Assembly: GCF_000834635.1 (NCBI RefSeq)
Contig: NZ_JXQV01000009.1
Span: forward strand, 186,001 to 250,000
DNA from: Agrobacterium tumefaciens
Lineage (GTDB): Bacteria > Pseudomonadota > Alphaproteobacteria > Rhizobiales > Rhizobiaceae
Direction: 5' to 3'
Length of the DNA: 64,000 nt
Of this stretch, positions 1-7,900 are shown in pieces (the first letter of the stretch is position 1; every line of letters starts with the position of its first letter). The position numbers and the translations under genes are program-made. The notes beneath the pieces were generated by a model. It was not told the DNA's origin and made no database searches. It worked only from the letters and a program-made list of their open reading frames with translations.

Positions 1-2
1 CC

Positions 3-671
3 GTGCCGAAGCCGGAGGAAAAACCGGAACCCACCGCAAAGCCGGATGAGCCAAAGAAAGAAGACGAGAAAAAGCCAGAAGAGCCGCCGCGCGATCCGAT
101 AAAGGCAGAAAATCCCGAAGAGCTCAAAGCCTGCCTTGCCGAGCTGAAAGAACTGGGTGCGCAATTCAAGGAACTTCCGCCGATCCCGGGTGAAGAGGAC
201 GGCTGCGGTATCGCTTCACCGCTCGAACTCTCAGTCGTGATCCCCGGCATCAAACTGGAGCCGGAAGGCACGATGCGCTGTGAAGCTGCCCTTGCGCTCT
301 CGCGCTGGGCCAAGAACGTAGTGGTCCCGACTGCAAAAATCGCTTTGCCAGACAGAAATGTCACCGCCTTCGGCAATGCCTCGACCTATATTTGCCGCAA
401 CCGCAACAGTGCAAGCACCGGCAAGATTTCCGAACACGCAAAAGGCAGTGCTGTCGATATTGCGACACTGACCTTCGACAAGGGCGAACCGCTTGTCATG
501 AAGCCGCGTGACGAAGACGGCACCATGGAAGGCGCGTTCCAGCGCACCATAACCACCGCCGCATGCCTCTTCTTCCGCACCGTTCTCTCCCCCGGCAGCG
601 ACGCCACCCACCAGGATCACCTCCATATGGATGTGCTGGAGCGCAAGGGTGGGTATCTATATTGCCGTTAA
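3..671 (+). CDS. Extensin-like C-terminal domain protein (5' end cut by window)
   Basis: The visible 222 residues start with a Pro/Glu/Lys-rich low-complexity linker (about residues 1-40). A compact domain with several Cys residues follows, including a segment SEHAKGSAVDIA and the late motif HQDHLHMDV. This His/Asp pattern fits the extensin-like C-terminal family (PF06904), which resembles Zn peptidases of the D-Ala-D-Ala type and is probably exported to the cell envelope. The frame is open to the window edge and no signal peptide is visible, so the GTG at position 3 is almost certainly internal. A strong hairpin follows the stop. The biochemical role of the family is not established. Confidence 0.75.
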   Translation: MPKPEEKPEPTAKPDEPKKEDEKKPEEPPRDPIKAENPEELKACLAELKELGAQFKELPPIPGEEDGCGIASPLELSVVIPGIKLEPEGTMRCEAALALSRWAKNVVVPTAKIALPDRNVTAFGNASTYICRNRNSASTGKISEHAKGSAVDIATLTFDKGEPLVMKPRDEDGTMEGAFQRTITTAACLFFRTVLSPGSDATHQDHLHMDVLERKGGYLYCR

Positions 672-677
672 AACGGA

Positions 678-704
678 AAAGGCGGGACACGTAGCCCCGC
701 CTTT
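678..704. terminator. Bidirectional hairpin terminator
   Basis: AAAGGCGGG pairs perfectly with CCCGCCTTT across a 9-nt loop. It lies between two convergent genes. On the minus strand the stem is followed by a T-rich stretch, so it best terminates the TonB receptor gene but can serve both. Confidence 0.7.
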
Positions 705-726
705 CCTTTGCTGAAAAACTCGCTCA

Positions 727-2973
727 CTAGAACGTTTGCGTGAGAGAGACCTTGAAGGAGCGACCGGCTTCGGAATAGAAATCGACCGGCTGGTTGGCAC
801 TCGACACAGTCGTCGGATTGACATCGCGCACCCCGACTGCATTCCAATACTTCCTATCAAACAGATTGTAGACGCCTGCCTGGATACGCAGTCCCTTTGT
901 CTGCTCTGGCTCCCACCAAGCAGTCAGGTTTGCAATGCCATAGCCGGGCGCATCGAAGGTGTTAGCCTTGTGGTCGTCACGCATTCCGGAAGTCAAGATG
1001 CCGGTCAACTCTGTGCCCCAGACTTCAGCAGAATATCCTACACCCAAAACAGACTTGAATGGAGCCACCGTGCGGATCAACTCGTTGTTGTCGGTGTCCT
1101 TGCCGTAGGCGTATGCAAGCGATCCATGCGCGAAGAACCCATTGGCAAATTCTTTGCGGACCTTCGCTTCGACACCGGATATTTCAACATGGGCCCGGTT
1201 GCGATAGGTAAACAGCGAACCAAAGGGGCTGCCCGAGCCAGGAACACCCGGCGTTGCGGGGGTTGGAAACAGGCTTGTCGTCGTCTGATATTGCTCGATA
1301 AAGTTCTTGTATTTGTTGTGGAATACCGCAACCCGACCTTTCAGATCGGCAGTATCGTAATTCGCACCAATCTCGAAGCCATTGCTGGTTTCCGGCTCGA
1401 GCTCAGGATTTCCCTCAACTGAATAACCACGCGAGATGCTGGGGAAGCTGAGATAAAGCTCATTCACGGTTGGTGCGCGGTAAGCCATCGACCACTGCGC
1501 AAACAGTTCTACCTCGGGCGTCAGATCATAGCTTGCCATGAACTTTGGCGAGAAGCGCGAACCATCCCGATCTTTGGGAAGGCCCAGCGTCGCATAGGCC
1601 GAATGCGTAGCGAGATCGCCTGATGGGTCGTAGTCGAAATAGTCGAAGCGAATGCCGGGCGTCAGACGAATGCCAGTATTGGCGAAAGCAATTTCGTCTT
1701 CCGCATAAAGTCCAACACGACGGCCATCGACATGCGGAATATCTGCCGAGGAGGCGGCTGAGGACGCACCTGTGACCGAGGTAAACCACTCTTTGAAGTC
1801 GAAGACCGAGACATCTCCGCCAATACGGACCGTGTGATTGAGATTTTCCGTGTCAAAGGTGGAAACCAACCCGCCGGTGAGACCAAACGTGCTTTCGCGC
1901 ATGGAATCATCACGAGCGATAGGAGCATTGCTGAGCTGCAAACCACCCGAACCGGACTCTTTAGACAAGGCCTGCCAGTAGCCAGTCAGACGGGCTGAAT
2001 CGATCAACATATCCGCCGATGGCGCCTCGAACTCGTAATCGATCGACAATCTTTCGCGCAACGTATCATCATAACCGGAATAGGCGCCGGGCAGATATGT
2101 GCCGTGCAGCGTCTTCAGATCCGTGTCGCTTTTCAGCTGGAAACGCTCGGCCGTAAAACCGATACGATGGCCACCTTCTAGATCCTGCCGGAGCTTGAAC
2201 AGCAGGTTATTCTGATCGTAATCACCGGGGTTTGGAGTGGTGCGACGAATTCCAAGGATATCGTTGGATCCATTGTTATCTGTTTCCTGCCCGCGCTTGT
2301 ACGCGCCCTGGAAGAGAACAGAGGTGTTCTCGATCCTGCGCGCAACGCCAACGGCTCCACCAACACTCTTGTCTTCGCTATCATAGGTCAGCTTGGCAAC
2401 ACCGCCCCAGTCACGCCCATCCTTGATCAGATCTTCTGGTTCCAGTGTTTTCAAGACCAACGCACCGGCCAGCGCACCTGAGCCGATGCGGCTAGAATCG
2501 GAGCCACGAATGACGTCGACAGCAGAAAGAGCCGAGAAATCAAAGCTGGAGGCACCGCTGCTCATGGTCGACGTTGCCTGACCTGCGCGGGCAAAATTTT
2601 CGAAAAACGGAATAGGAATGCCGTCCACAAGCGTGACAACGCGAGCTCCGCCGAGACCACGCACGAACAATCCACCAATCCGACCAGGCTTGGGATCCAC
2701 GTAATCAATACCGGGTTCTGTGGTGTTGCCGAGATCACCAAGGCTCGTAATGTCTTTTTTTCTGATCTCTTCCGCAGTCGTCCTGCTTGCCAGCGGCGTG
2801 TTGGCTGCAACATCGCCCGCCTTGACGCGCTTGCCCTTGACCGTAATGCGCTCGAGAACAGTCGTGCCGTTGTTTTGAGTAGTTGTTTCCTGAGCATGAC
2901 CTGCGGAATTGCTGGAAATGAGCGCCATAGCTGTGCAAACCAGCAAGGCTGATTGAGAACCGCGGATCGTCAT
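727..2973 (-). CDS. TonB-dependent outer membrane receptor, heme/hemoglobin-receptor type
   Basis: This 748-residue protein has a Sec signal peptide (about 1-27, ending GHA), a TonB-box-like ERITV at 41-45, a plug domain (about 60-190) with LVDGIPI, and a beta-barrel ending in the aromatic residue expected for outer membrane insertion (QTF). A YRAP box followed by an NPEL box resembles the FRAP/NPNL signature of heme receptors. That suggests uptake of heme or a heme-protein iron source with TonB-ExbBD energy. The short stretch between the two boxes has no His, although classical HemR-type receptors carry a heme-ligand His there. The substrate is therefore uncertain, and a siderophore is possible. 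An iron-responsive operator overlaps the promoter. The neighbouring UPF0114 gene diverges. Confidence 0.85.
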   Translation of the reverse strand: MTIRGSQSALLVCTAMALISSNSAGHAQETTTQNNGTTVLERITVKGKRVKAGDVAANTPLASRTTAEEIRKKDITSLGDLGNTTEPGIDYVDPKPGRIGGLFVRGLGGARVVTLVDGIPIPFFENFARAGQATSTMSSGASSFDFSALSAVDVIRGSDSSRIGSGALAGALVLKTLEPEDLIKDGRDWGGVAKLTYDSEDKSVGGAVGVARRIENTSVLFQGAYKRGQETDNNGSNDILGIRRTTPNPGDYDQNNLLFKLRQDLEGGHRIGFTAERFQLKSDTDLKTLHGTYLPGAYSGYDDTLRERLSIDYEFEAPSADMLIDSARLTGYWQALSKESGSGGLQLSNAPIARDDSMRESTFGLTGGLVSTFDTENLNHTVRIGGDVSVFDFKEWFTSVTGASSAASSADIPHVDGRRVGLYAEDEIAFANTGIRLTPGIRFDYFDYDPSGDLATHSAYATLGLPKDRDGSRFSPKFMASYDLTPEVELFAQWSMAYRAPTVNELYLSFPSISRGYSVEGNPELEPETSNGFEIGANYDTADLKGRVAVFHNKYKNFIEQYQTTTSLFPTPATPGVPGSGSPFGSLFTYRNRAHVEISGVEAKVRKEFANGFFAHGSLAYAYGKDTDNNELIRTVAPFKSVLGVGYSAEVWGTELTGILTSGMRDDHKANTFDAPGYGIANLTAWWEPEQTKGLRIQAGVYNLFDRKYWNAVGVRDVNPTTVSSANQPVDFYSEAGRSFKVSLTQTF

Positions 2974-3093
2974 TGGAACCCCCTGAATGCGAGCACACGA
3001 AAGCGCGCGGCAACGCGAGGTGCCGTCGCAATGTGGCTTGATAAATACCCTTAAATCTTCACGGCCCCGCCGTGGTTCGAGACCTATAAAACA

Positions 3094-3108
3094 TGATTAT
3101 TAGAGTCA
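3094..3108 (-). promoter_or_regulatory. Iron-responsive operator (RirA-type, TGA-N9-TCA) over a -35 element
   Basis: The minus strand reads TGA, nine bases, TCA, the exact core of the rhizobial iron-responsive operator bound by RirA. It overlaps a TTGACT -35-like hexamer. A TATAGG follows 15 bp downstream, a slightly short spacing. It sits about 120 bp upstream of the TonB receptor ATG, so a bound repressor would block that promoter when iron is sufficient. The match is seen in the sequence; RirA binding is inferred. Confidence 0.65.
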
Positions 3109-3287
3109 ATTATTAAAATATGATTTTTTTCCTCATATATGTCAGGGCGCTTCACTGTTGCAGAAATATTACACCTACATTCCCGTGCGGCGCGGTTTTA
3201 TAGTGACCTTGAACCTTTTTGGGAGACTGCCTAGATCAGTGCACGAAAAGCCATTGTTCACCCATTCAACCAATCTGGAAAGATCCG

Positions 3288-3809
3288 ATGAAATCTCTGG
3301 AGCTACTCGTTGAACGCATCATATTGTCCAGCCGATGGCTTCTCGTCGTGTTTTACCTAGGCCTGGTGGCTGCTCTGGCCGTCTATGCCATTTCCTTCGG
3401 ATTCAAATTCCTGAAAATCGCGGGGAATGTTTTCGTCTACACGGACGCAGAGATGATTCTGGCAATGCTGGCGCTGATTGACGCCGCACTGGTAGCAAGC
3501 CTGATCGTGATGGTGATGATCTCCGGCTACGAGAACTTCGTCAGCCGGTTCGACGAAGGCGAAGACAAGGTTTCCTTCCTCGGCAAGCTGGATGCGGGTA
3601 GCCTCAAGATCAAGGTTGCGTCATCCATCGTTGCCATCTCCTCTATCCACCTCCTGCAGATTTTCTTGAATGCGAACCAGTATTCAGACAGCAAGCTGAT
3701 GTGGTTTACGATCATCCATCTAGCATTTGTGGTCTCTGCGGTGATGCTTGGCTATCTCGAACAGTTGATGTCCAAGACAAAGAATGTAAAAGAGAAGTCA
3801 GATTTATAA
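3288..3809 (+). CDS. UPF0114 (YqhA) family membrane protein
   Basis: The 173-residue protein has four hydrophobic segments (roughly residues 15-35, 50-75, 110-130 and 145-165). The stretch DGEDKVSFLGKLDAGSLK-like, between the second and third, is characteristic of the UPF0114/TIGR00645 family. It is an inner membrane protein of unknown function. The start chosen is the ATG at 3288, preceded by GGAAAG at a 5-nt distance; a longer in-frame start at 3219 has no better site and adds polar sequence untypical of the family. It diverges from the TonB receptor, and the shared 314-bp gap contains the iron-responsive operator, so joint iron control is possible but not shown. Confidence 0.8.
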   Translation: MKSLELLVERIILSSRWLLVVFYLGLVAALAVYAISFGFKFLKIAGNVFVYTDAEMILAMLALIDAALVASLIVMVMISGYENFVSRFDEGEDKVSFLGKLDAGSLKIKVASSIVAISSIHLLQIFLNANQYSDSKLMWFTIIHLAFVVSAVMLGYLEQLMSKTKNVKEKSDL

Positions 3810-3950
3810 AATCGAGAAGATATTATTAGACTTTTATTTGAATCTTAAAGAAAACATTGACGCCTATCCTGTAGTGATGCGCGCCATTGCAAATGCAAAG
3901 TGACGTGAAGATTTTTTAAGAAGTCATTTGAATTAAAAGTATTCGGAATA

Positions 3951-4028
3951 ATGTCTGAACAAGGAACCAAACTTGAAATAAAGAGTGGAATTTTCGGAGG
4001 ATTTGTATATTTGTCACCGTTAACATAG
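3951..4028 (+). CDS. Possible 25-residue leader peptide upstream of the LuxR gene
   Basis: An ATG-initiated frame of 25 codons ends with TAG seven bases before the LuxR start. Its own ribosome binding site is weak (GGAATA directly before ATG). The LuxR gene has no recognisable Shine-Dalgarno sequence; the only GGAGG nearby (3996-4000) lies inside this small frame. Translational coupling is an inference, and the frame may be chance in AT-rich DNA. Confidence 0.2.
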   Translation: MSEQGTKLEIKSGIFGGFVYLSPLT

Positions 4029-4035
4029 TAATTTT

Positions 4036-4767
4036 ATGAACGAAAACATTATGATCGCGCTCGAACGGCAATCACTGATTGGTAGAGAGTTATCGGCGGC
4101 AGAGAGCCGCCCGCGTTGGTTGCAAGTTCTTCAGGGCGCGGCAAAGGAATTCGGCTATACCTATGCAAGCTTGATGCGCGTACCGCGCATCGGCGAAGAC
4201 TTGCTTGCCACAACGCTTGTCGAAACATCCCTTCCGATGCGGTTCATCCGCGAATATGATGAGCTGCTACTGCTCCGTTACTGCCCGGTCCTGCCGAGGG
4301 TAGCAACATCCATGGTCCCGCAATCATGGAACATGAAAGACCTCGATGAGAGCAAGCCGGAAGTAAAACGGATCCTCGCGCTGCTCACGCAGGCGGGCGT
4401 TACGAACGGACTGCTTGTGCCAACGAACTCCGTAAACGGAGACAGGCATTTGGTGCGTTTCGATGGGAGTTGCGAAGAACCATCGCAAACTGCCAAGAAT
4501 GAAATCGGGATGATCGCCATCCATGCGTTCGACGCCTATGAACAATTGCGCCGGACGGAAATGGCAGCGACCCGCAAGCTGACAAAGCGTGAGCTAGAGG
4601 TCATCCACTGGACATCTCAGGGCAAGACATCAGCCGAAATCGGGCAGATTCTGTCGTTGTCCGATCACACGATCAATGCCTATCTGAACAATGCGATCCG
4701 CAAACTCGATTGCGTCAACCGCACACAGCTCGTCGCTAAATCGATCCGCCTCAAGCTGATCAGCTGA
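4036..4767 (+). CDS. LuxR-family transcriptional regulator, probable LuxR solo with altered ligand pocket
   Basis: The 243-residue protein has an N-terminal autoinducer-binding-like domain (about 20-165) and a C-terminal LuxR helix-turn-helix (about 176-240, LTKRELEVIHWTSQGKTSAE and onward). Aligned by eye to TraR/LuxR, the pocket residues are F70 (for W57), Y74 (Y61), C83 (for D70), P84 (P71), W98 (W85) and G125 (G113). Asp70, which binds the amide of acyl-homoserine lactones, is thus replaced by Cys. No luxI synthase gene is in the window. This pattern suits a solo that senses something other than a classical AHL, or no ligand. ExpR/SinR-type AHL response cannot be excluded. The ATG at 4036 is the first possible in-frame start after a stop at 4021. 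Confidence 0.85.
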   Translation: MNENIMIALERQSLIGRELSAAESRPRWLQVLQGAAKEFGYTYASLMRVPRIGEDLLATTLVETSLPMRFIREYDELLLLRYCPVLPRVATSMVPQSWNMKDLDESKPEVKRILALLTQAGVTNGLLVPTNSVNGDRHLVRFDGSCEEPSQTAKNEIGMIAIHAFDAYEQLRRTEMAATRKLTKRELEVIHWTSQGKTSAEIGQILSLSDHTINAYLNNAIRKLDCVNRTQLVAKSIRLKLIS

Positions 4768-4799
4768 CGCCCCCCTCGAAGGAAGCGCCAGCCTGGATC

Positions 4800-6002
4800 T
4801 TATCTGTCCAGAACAGATCTGAGTTCAACAAGGTTCGAGCGCACTCTCAGCACATAAAAGCCCATCGTCGCCAGATGTGATGGCATGATCCAGCCGCTCT
4901 CATCGCCATTCGAGATCATGAATGGTTGAATACGCAGAGCAGCGCGCGTCTGGAGCAGCGTATCATTCCACAGGCTCGTCAGGTTACGTTCACGGATGAC
5001 CTGAGAAAAATCGGCGCCGGCAGCCGAGAGAATGCCGTAATAGCCGTAAAGCTGACCGTAAGCGAACCAGAACCGATCATCCGCCCGCGTATCGAACCAG
5101 CCGCCATTGTAGTTTTCCGAACGCTCGCGAAGAATGGCTGATGTCCCGCCAATATCGTTGGCAATGCGATCAATGAACTGGATGAGGTTATCAGCGCGGC
5201 CATCGAATACGGAATTGCACTGCGAAAGGCTGACATTGAACTTGCGCAGGCTTTCAGCCGCAGACCGGTAGTAGCTCGGGCTAGGCGTCTTCGGGCCGAA
5301 TGGGTTCAGGCCGAAATACCAGGAATATTCGTCGAACTGAAGATTGCCGCGCGCGCTCTGCAAGTTGGCGTCAATGCCGGATGTGCCACGGACGCGGCCG
5401 ATCGAATCGACCAACTCAACCGATGTCCGGCGCACAGCCTGATTGACGCCGCGCTGGAATGACGCCTTGTTATCCAGAAACGGCGTGCTGTCCCAATCCA
5501 TGCCGAACAGACCGAGACGGTATAGCAACATGGAAGAAATCCATGAATTCTGGTCCACATTGTAGTCGATCAGATCCGCTGACATATCGACAATCGCCGA
5601 ACTCTGGCAGCTTCTCGCCTGCGCAACAACGGGCGCTGGCGCGGTGGCAGTGGCAGTGGCTGGTGTCTCAGAGCTGGAGGTCGACGCCGGAGCTGCAGCC
5701 GGCGCGACCGCTGCTACCGGCAGCTCCTGGCCAGCGGCCAGCGTCCGTTCGGAAAATTTGTAATTGTTGACGTAATCAGGATTGAAGTTGGTCCAGACCT
5801 GCGTCTGCCAGATGAAATACCCATAGAGGCCAACGAGGAAGACAAGCGCTGCGGCAATCGGCACCTTGATGAAACCCTGGCGGTTTCCATACCAGCCACT
5901 CACAGCGCGGAACGGCCAGAAAAGCCATGCGATCACAACAGATGCACCTCTCCCAAGCGCTGCGAAAATACGCTTGAAAAACGCGATGACCGGATCGAGC
6001 AT
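4800..6002 (-). CDS. DUF2333 family inner membrane protein
   Basis: This 400-residue protein starts at the ATG at 6002, preceded by AAGGAG, and not at the longer in-frame start at 6089. It has one strong transmembrane segment (about residues 50-68), a Pro/Ala/Thr-rich linker (about 95-125), then a large extracytoplasmic domain rich in Trp, Tyr, Asn and Asp that includes SWYFGLNPFG. This matches the DUF2333 family, whose function is unknown. The gene upstream on the same strand encodes a soluble coiled-coil protein 210 bp away, and the two may work together. No enzymatic motif is visible. Confidence 0.7.
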   Translation of the reverse strand: MLDPVIAFFKRIFAALGRGASVVIAWLFWPFRAVSGWYGNRQGFIKVPIAAALVFLVGLYGYFIWQTQVWTNFNPDYVNNYKFSERTLAAGQELPVAAVAPAAAPASTSSSETPATATATAPAPVVAQARSCQSSAIVDMSADLIDYNVDQNSWISSMLLYRLGLFGMDWDSTPFLDNKASFQRGVNQAVRRTSVELVDSIGRVRGTSGIDANLQSARGNLQFDEYSWYFGLNPFGPKTPSPSYYRSAAESLRKFNVSLSQCNSVFDGRADNLIQFIDRIANDIGGTSAILRERSENYNGGWFDTRADDRFWFAYGQLYGYYGILSAAGADFSQVIRERNLTSLWNDTLLQTRAALRIQPFMISNGDESGWIMPSHLATMGFYVLRVRSNLVELRSVLDR

Positions 6003-6212
6003 TGTTGAACTCTCCTTAGCGCATGGCCCGGAACCAAGTGGCGACCCGAAAGACCTTATGCCCAGTTTGACCAAGTTGGAGAATTCCACCCATTAAGGCG
6101 GCCTGAACTCCAGTACGACAACCATGACGATCCAGACCGGATCGACCGTCCTTCACATATGGTGCCGAAAGCCATGATACAACGGAACCACAAGCGTTTT
6201 TCCCAACCAGAT

Positions 6213-7238
6213 TTATCGGGCACCCGTTTTTGCTGCATCGGAATTGCGTAAAGACAGCGCCTGATCGGCCCGCGCCTTGCGTTTCTCGATATCCTGCATG
6301 GTAACGGTGCCCTGCGTGTGCAGCATCAGCAAAGGCAGAAAAGCGCCAAGCGGTATTGCGTCAGGCTCATCTTCGGCTTTCGAGGAATGCGGGCGCGCAT
6401 TCGCCAATAGCGGTTCTATCGATCCATAAACGGCATCATAGAGTTGAATGCATCGCTCCGCCTCAACAGAAATCTTGTTGATGGTGAGCGTGAAGACAAC
6501 GATGAGGTCGTTCAGCACATCTATCAAATCAGCCAGCAGTACGGCCTGGCGATCGAGAATCTGATGGGCATCGGCCAATTTCTCACGCTCAAGAAGAACT
6601 TCCGCATGGCGTATGCCAGCCTCCTCTTCCTCCGCCCGCAATGCTTGCTGGCGATCCTCATCGCTGGCATTGGTGATCTTGCGTCTCACCGTGCCGATCA
6701 AGGCTGCCAACTCCCTGTTGCGCTGCCGCGCCTCATCCATGGCGGACACAATGCCGCGACGCTTTTCCATGCTGGACAGGATTTGCGGCTCGCACGACAG
6801 GACCAGCGGTGAGAACTGCTTTTTTGCATCATCGATCAGGCCGTGCCCGGTCGCAGCCTCCAGAAGCAGCATCCTCAGACTCTCGGCAATGGCCAATTTT
6901 CTCGTGCGAATGACCTTGAAGGATGGCGCTTCCCTGCGTCTGAAGAATGCCATGAATGCCTGAAAGCCGCTCACTTCGTCAACAGCGTCGAAAGCAGCAT
7001 AAGCACGGTCGGTGCGCACTGAGATATCGTGAATGAGAGCCAAAAGAGCGGCTTCGAAGTCCGCCTTCATGGCACGCAGTTGTGCCAACTGCGCAGTCTC
7101 ATTTTCGTAGACGCCGTTTGAAGAGCTTTCGGGGACGACACCCAGCGCGGCTGCGAGCTGCACGGAAAGTGCGTGCACTCGCTCCGCATCGCCTCTAGCC
7201 TTTTCTATCAGGCTATCAAAAGGCGGCAATTTTCCCAT
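6213..7238 (-). CDS. Uncharacterised coiled-coil protein, possible partner of the DUF2333 protein
   Basis: I do not recognise a named family with confidence. The 341-residue product is rich in Ala, Glu, Arg and Leu and predicted almost wholly helical, with long heptad-like stretches (about 40-90 and 150-250, including EEEEAGIRHAEVLLEREKLA). There is no signal peptide and no clear membrane span, although a hydrophobic patch lies at 240-265 (LIDVLNDLIVVFTL). The ATG at 7238 follows GGGAG about 10 nt upstream. It is the first gene of a minus-strand pair with the DUF2333 gene, so a structural or scaffold role at the membrane is a guess from context only. Confidence 0.6.
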   Translation of the reverse strand: MGKLPPFDSLIEKARGDAERVHALSVQLAAALGVVPESSSNGVYENETAQLAQLRAMKADFEAALLALIHDISVRTDRAYAAFDAVDEVSGFQAFMAFFRRREAPSFKVIRTRKLAIAESLRMLLLEAATGHGLIDDAKKQFSPLVLSCEPQILSSMEKRRGIVSAMDEARQRNRELAALIGTVRRKITNASDEDRQQALRAEEEEAGIRHAEVLLEREKLADAHQILDRQAVLLADLIDVLNDLIVVFTLTINKISVEAERCIQLYDAVYGSIEPLLANARPHSSKAEDEPDAIPLGAFLPLLMLHTQGTVTMQDIEKRKARADQALSLRNSDAAKTGAR

Positions 7239-7331
7239 GAGTGGTCGTCTCCCGAATCGGTTGGCGCACAAGAGCGCCGCTCATATCAATATGCGCGACC
7301 TTTTCTCAATGCGGGAGATGAAAACAGCAAA

Positions 7332-7781
7332 TCAAAGATTGAGCGTTGCGATCTCTGCATCCAGCACGTCGCGCGCCTTCTTGGGCAACTTTCCAGATTT
7401 GATGGCATCCAGATTGGCGGGCGCATCGCCAACCACAACGAGTGCAACCATGCCCATGCCCATATGCGGCGTGCACTTGAAGACGTAAGCCCCTTCTTTT
7501 TCGAGCGTGACCTTCAGGGCCTCGTTCATCTTGCCCTTGAATTCCTCGGCACCGTCAGGGATCATGCCCTTAACCGCCGCCGCATCATGGCCCTTGTCGA
7601 CAGGTACGAAGGTGATGACGTCGCCGATGTTTGCCTTAACGGCTGCTGGTTCAAACACCATCGCCTTGCCGTCAGCGCCCTTGTTGAGCATCTTGATTTC
7701 GATCTCGGCAGAGATGGCAGGAACGGTCAGAAATCCGGCAAGCGCGATACCGGTCAAAAGGCGCAGAACAGTGTTTGTCAT
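7332..7781 (-). CDS. Pseudoazurin (periplasmic blue copper electron carrier)
   Basis: A 25-residue signal peptide ending AISA is followed by a mature domain in which the four type-1 copper ligands fall exactly at the classical pseudoazurin numbers: His40 (KGHD), Cys78, His81 and Met86 ([11 protein letters not shown]). It carries electrons in the periplasm, typically from the bc1 complex to copper nitrite reductase, nitrous oxide reductase or cytochrome c peroxidase. The ATG at 7781 follows GGAG at 8 nt. An FNR/FixK-type box lies about 80 bp upstream, fitting low-oxygen induction. No denitrification gene is adjacent; thymidine kinase lies upstream on the same strand. Confidence 0.93.
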   Translation of the reverse strand: MTNTVLRLLTGIALAGFLTVPAISAEIEIKMLNKGADGKAMVFEPAAVKANIGDVITFVPVDKGHDAAAVKGMIPDGAEEFKGKMNEALKVTLEKEGAYVFKCTPHMGMGMVALVVVGDAPANLDAIKSGKLPKKARDVLDAEIATLNL

Positions 7782-7858
7782 GAGGCTAACTCCAGTGCGA
7801 AACCGCAACAATGCGGTCTCTTCGTCACTGGTCCTATCCCTGCGCGCTGCTGCAGTCC

Positions 7859-7872
7859 TTGACCAAAATCAA
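7859..7872 (-). promoter_or_regulatory. FNR/FixK-type anaerobox upstream of pseudoazurin
   Basis: TTGAC-N4-ATCAA fits the FNR/FixK/FnrN consensus TTGAY-N4-RTCAA and is palindromic apart from the Y/R positions. Its centre is about 84 bp upstream of the pseudoazurin ATG. That leaves room for a promoter with the site near -41.5 and a leader of roughly 40 nt, the usual activating geometry. It lies in the 119-bp gap between tdk and the pseudoazurin gene. Confidence 0.7.
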
Positions 7873-7900
7873 ATGGGCCAATCTGTCGCAGAGCGGCATT

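Noticed and set aside
3071-3085. GGTTCGAGACC resembling a tRNA T-arm
   Set aside because: The flanking bases do not form the T stem and no acceptor or anticodon arm is present.
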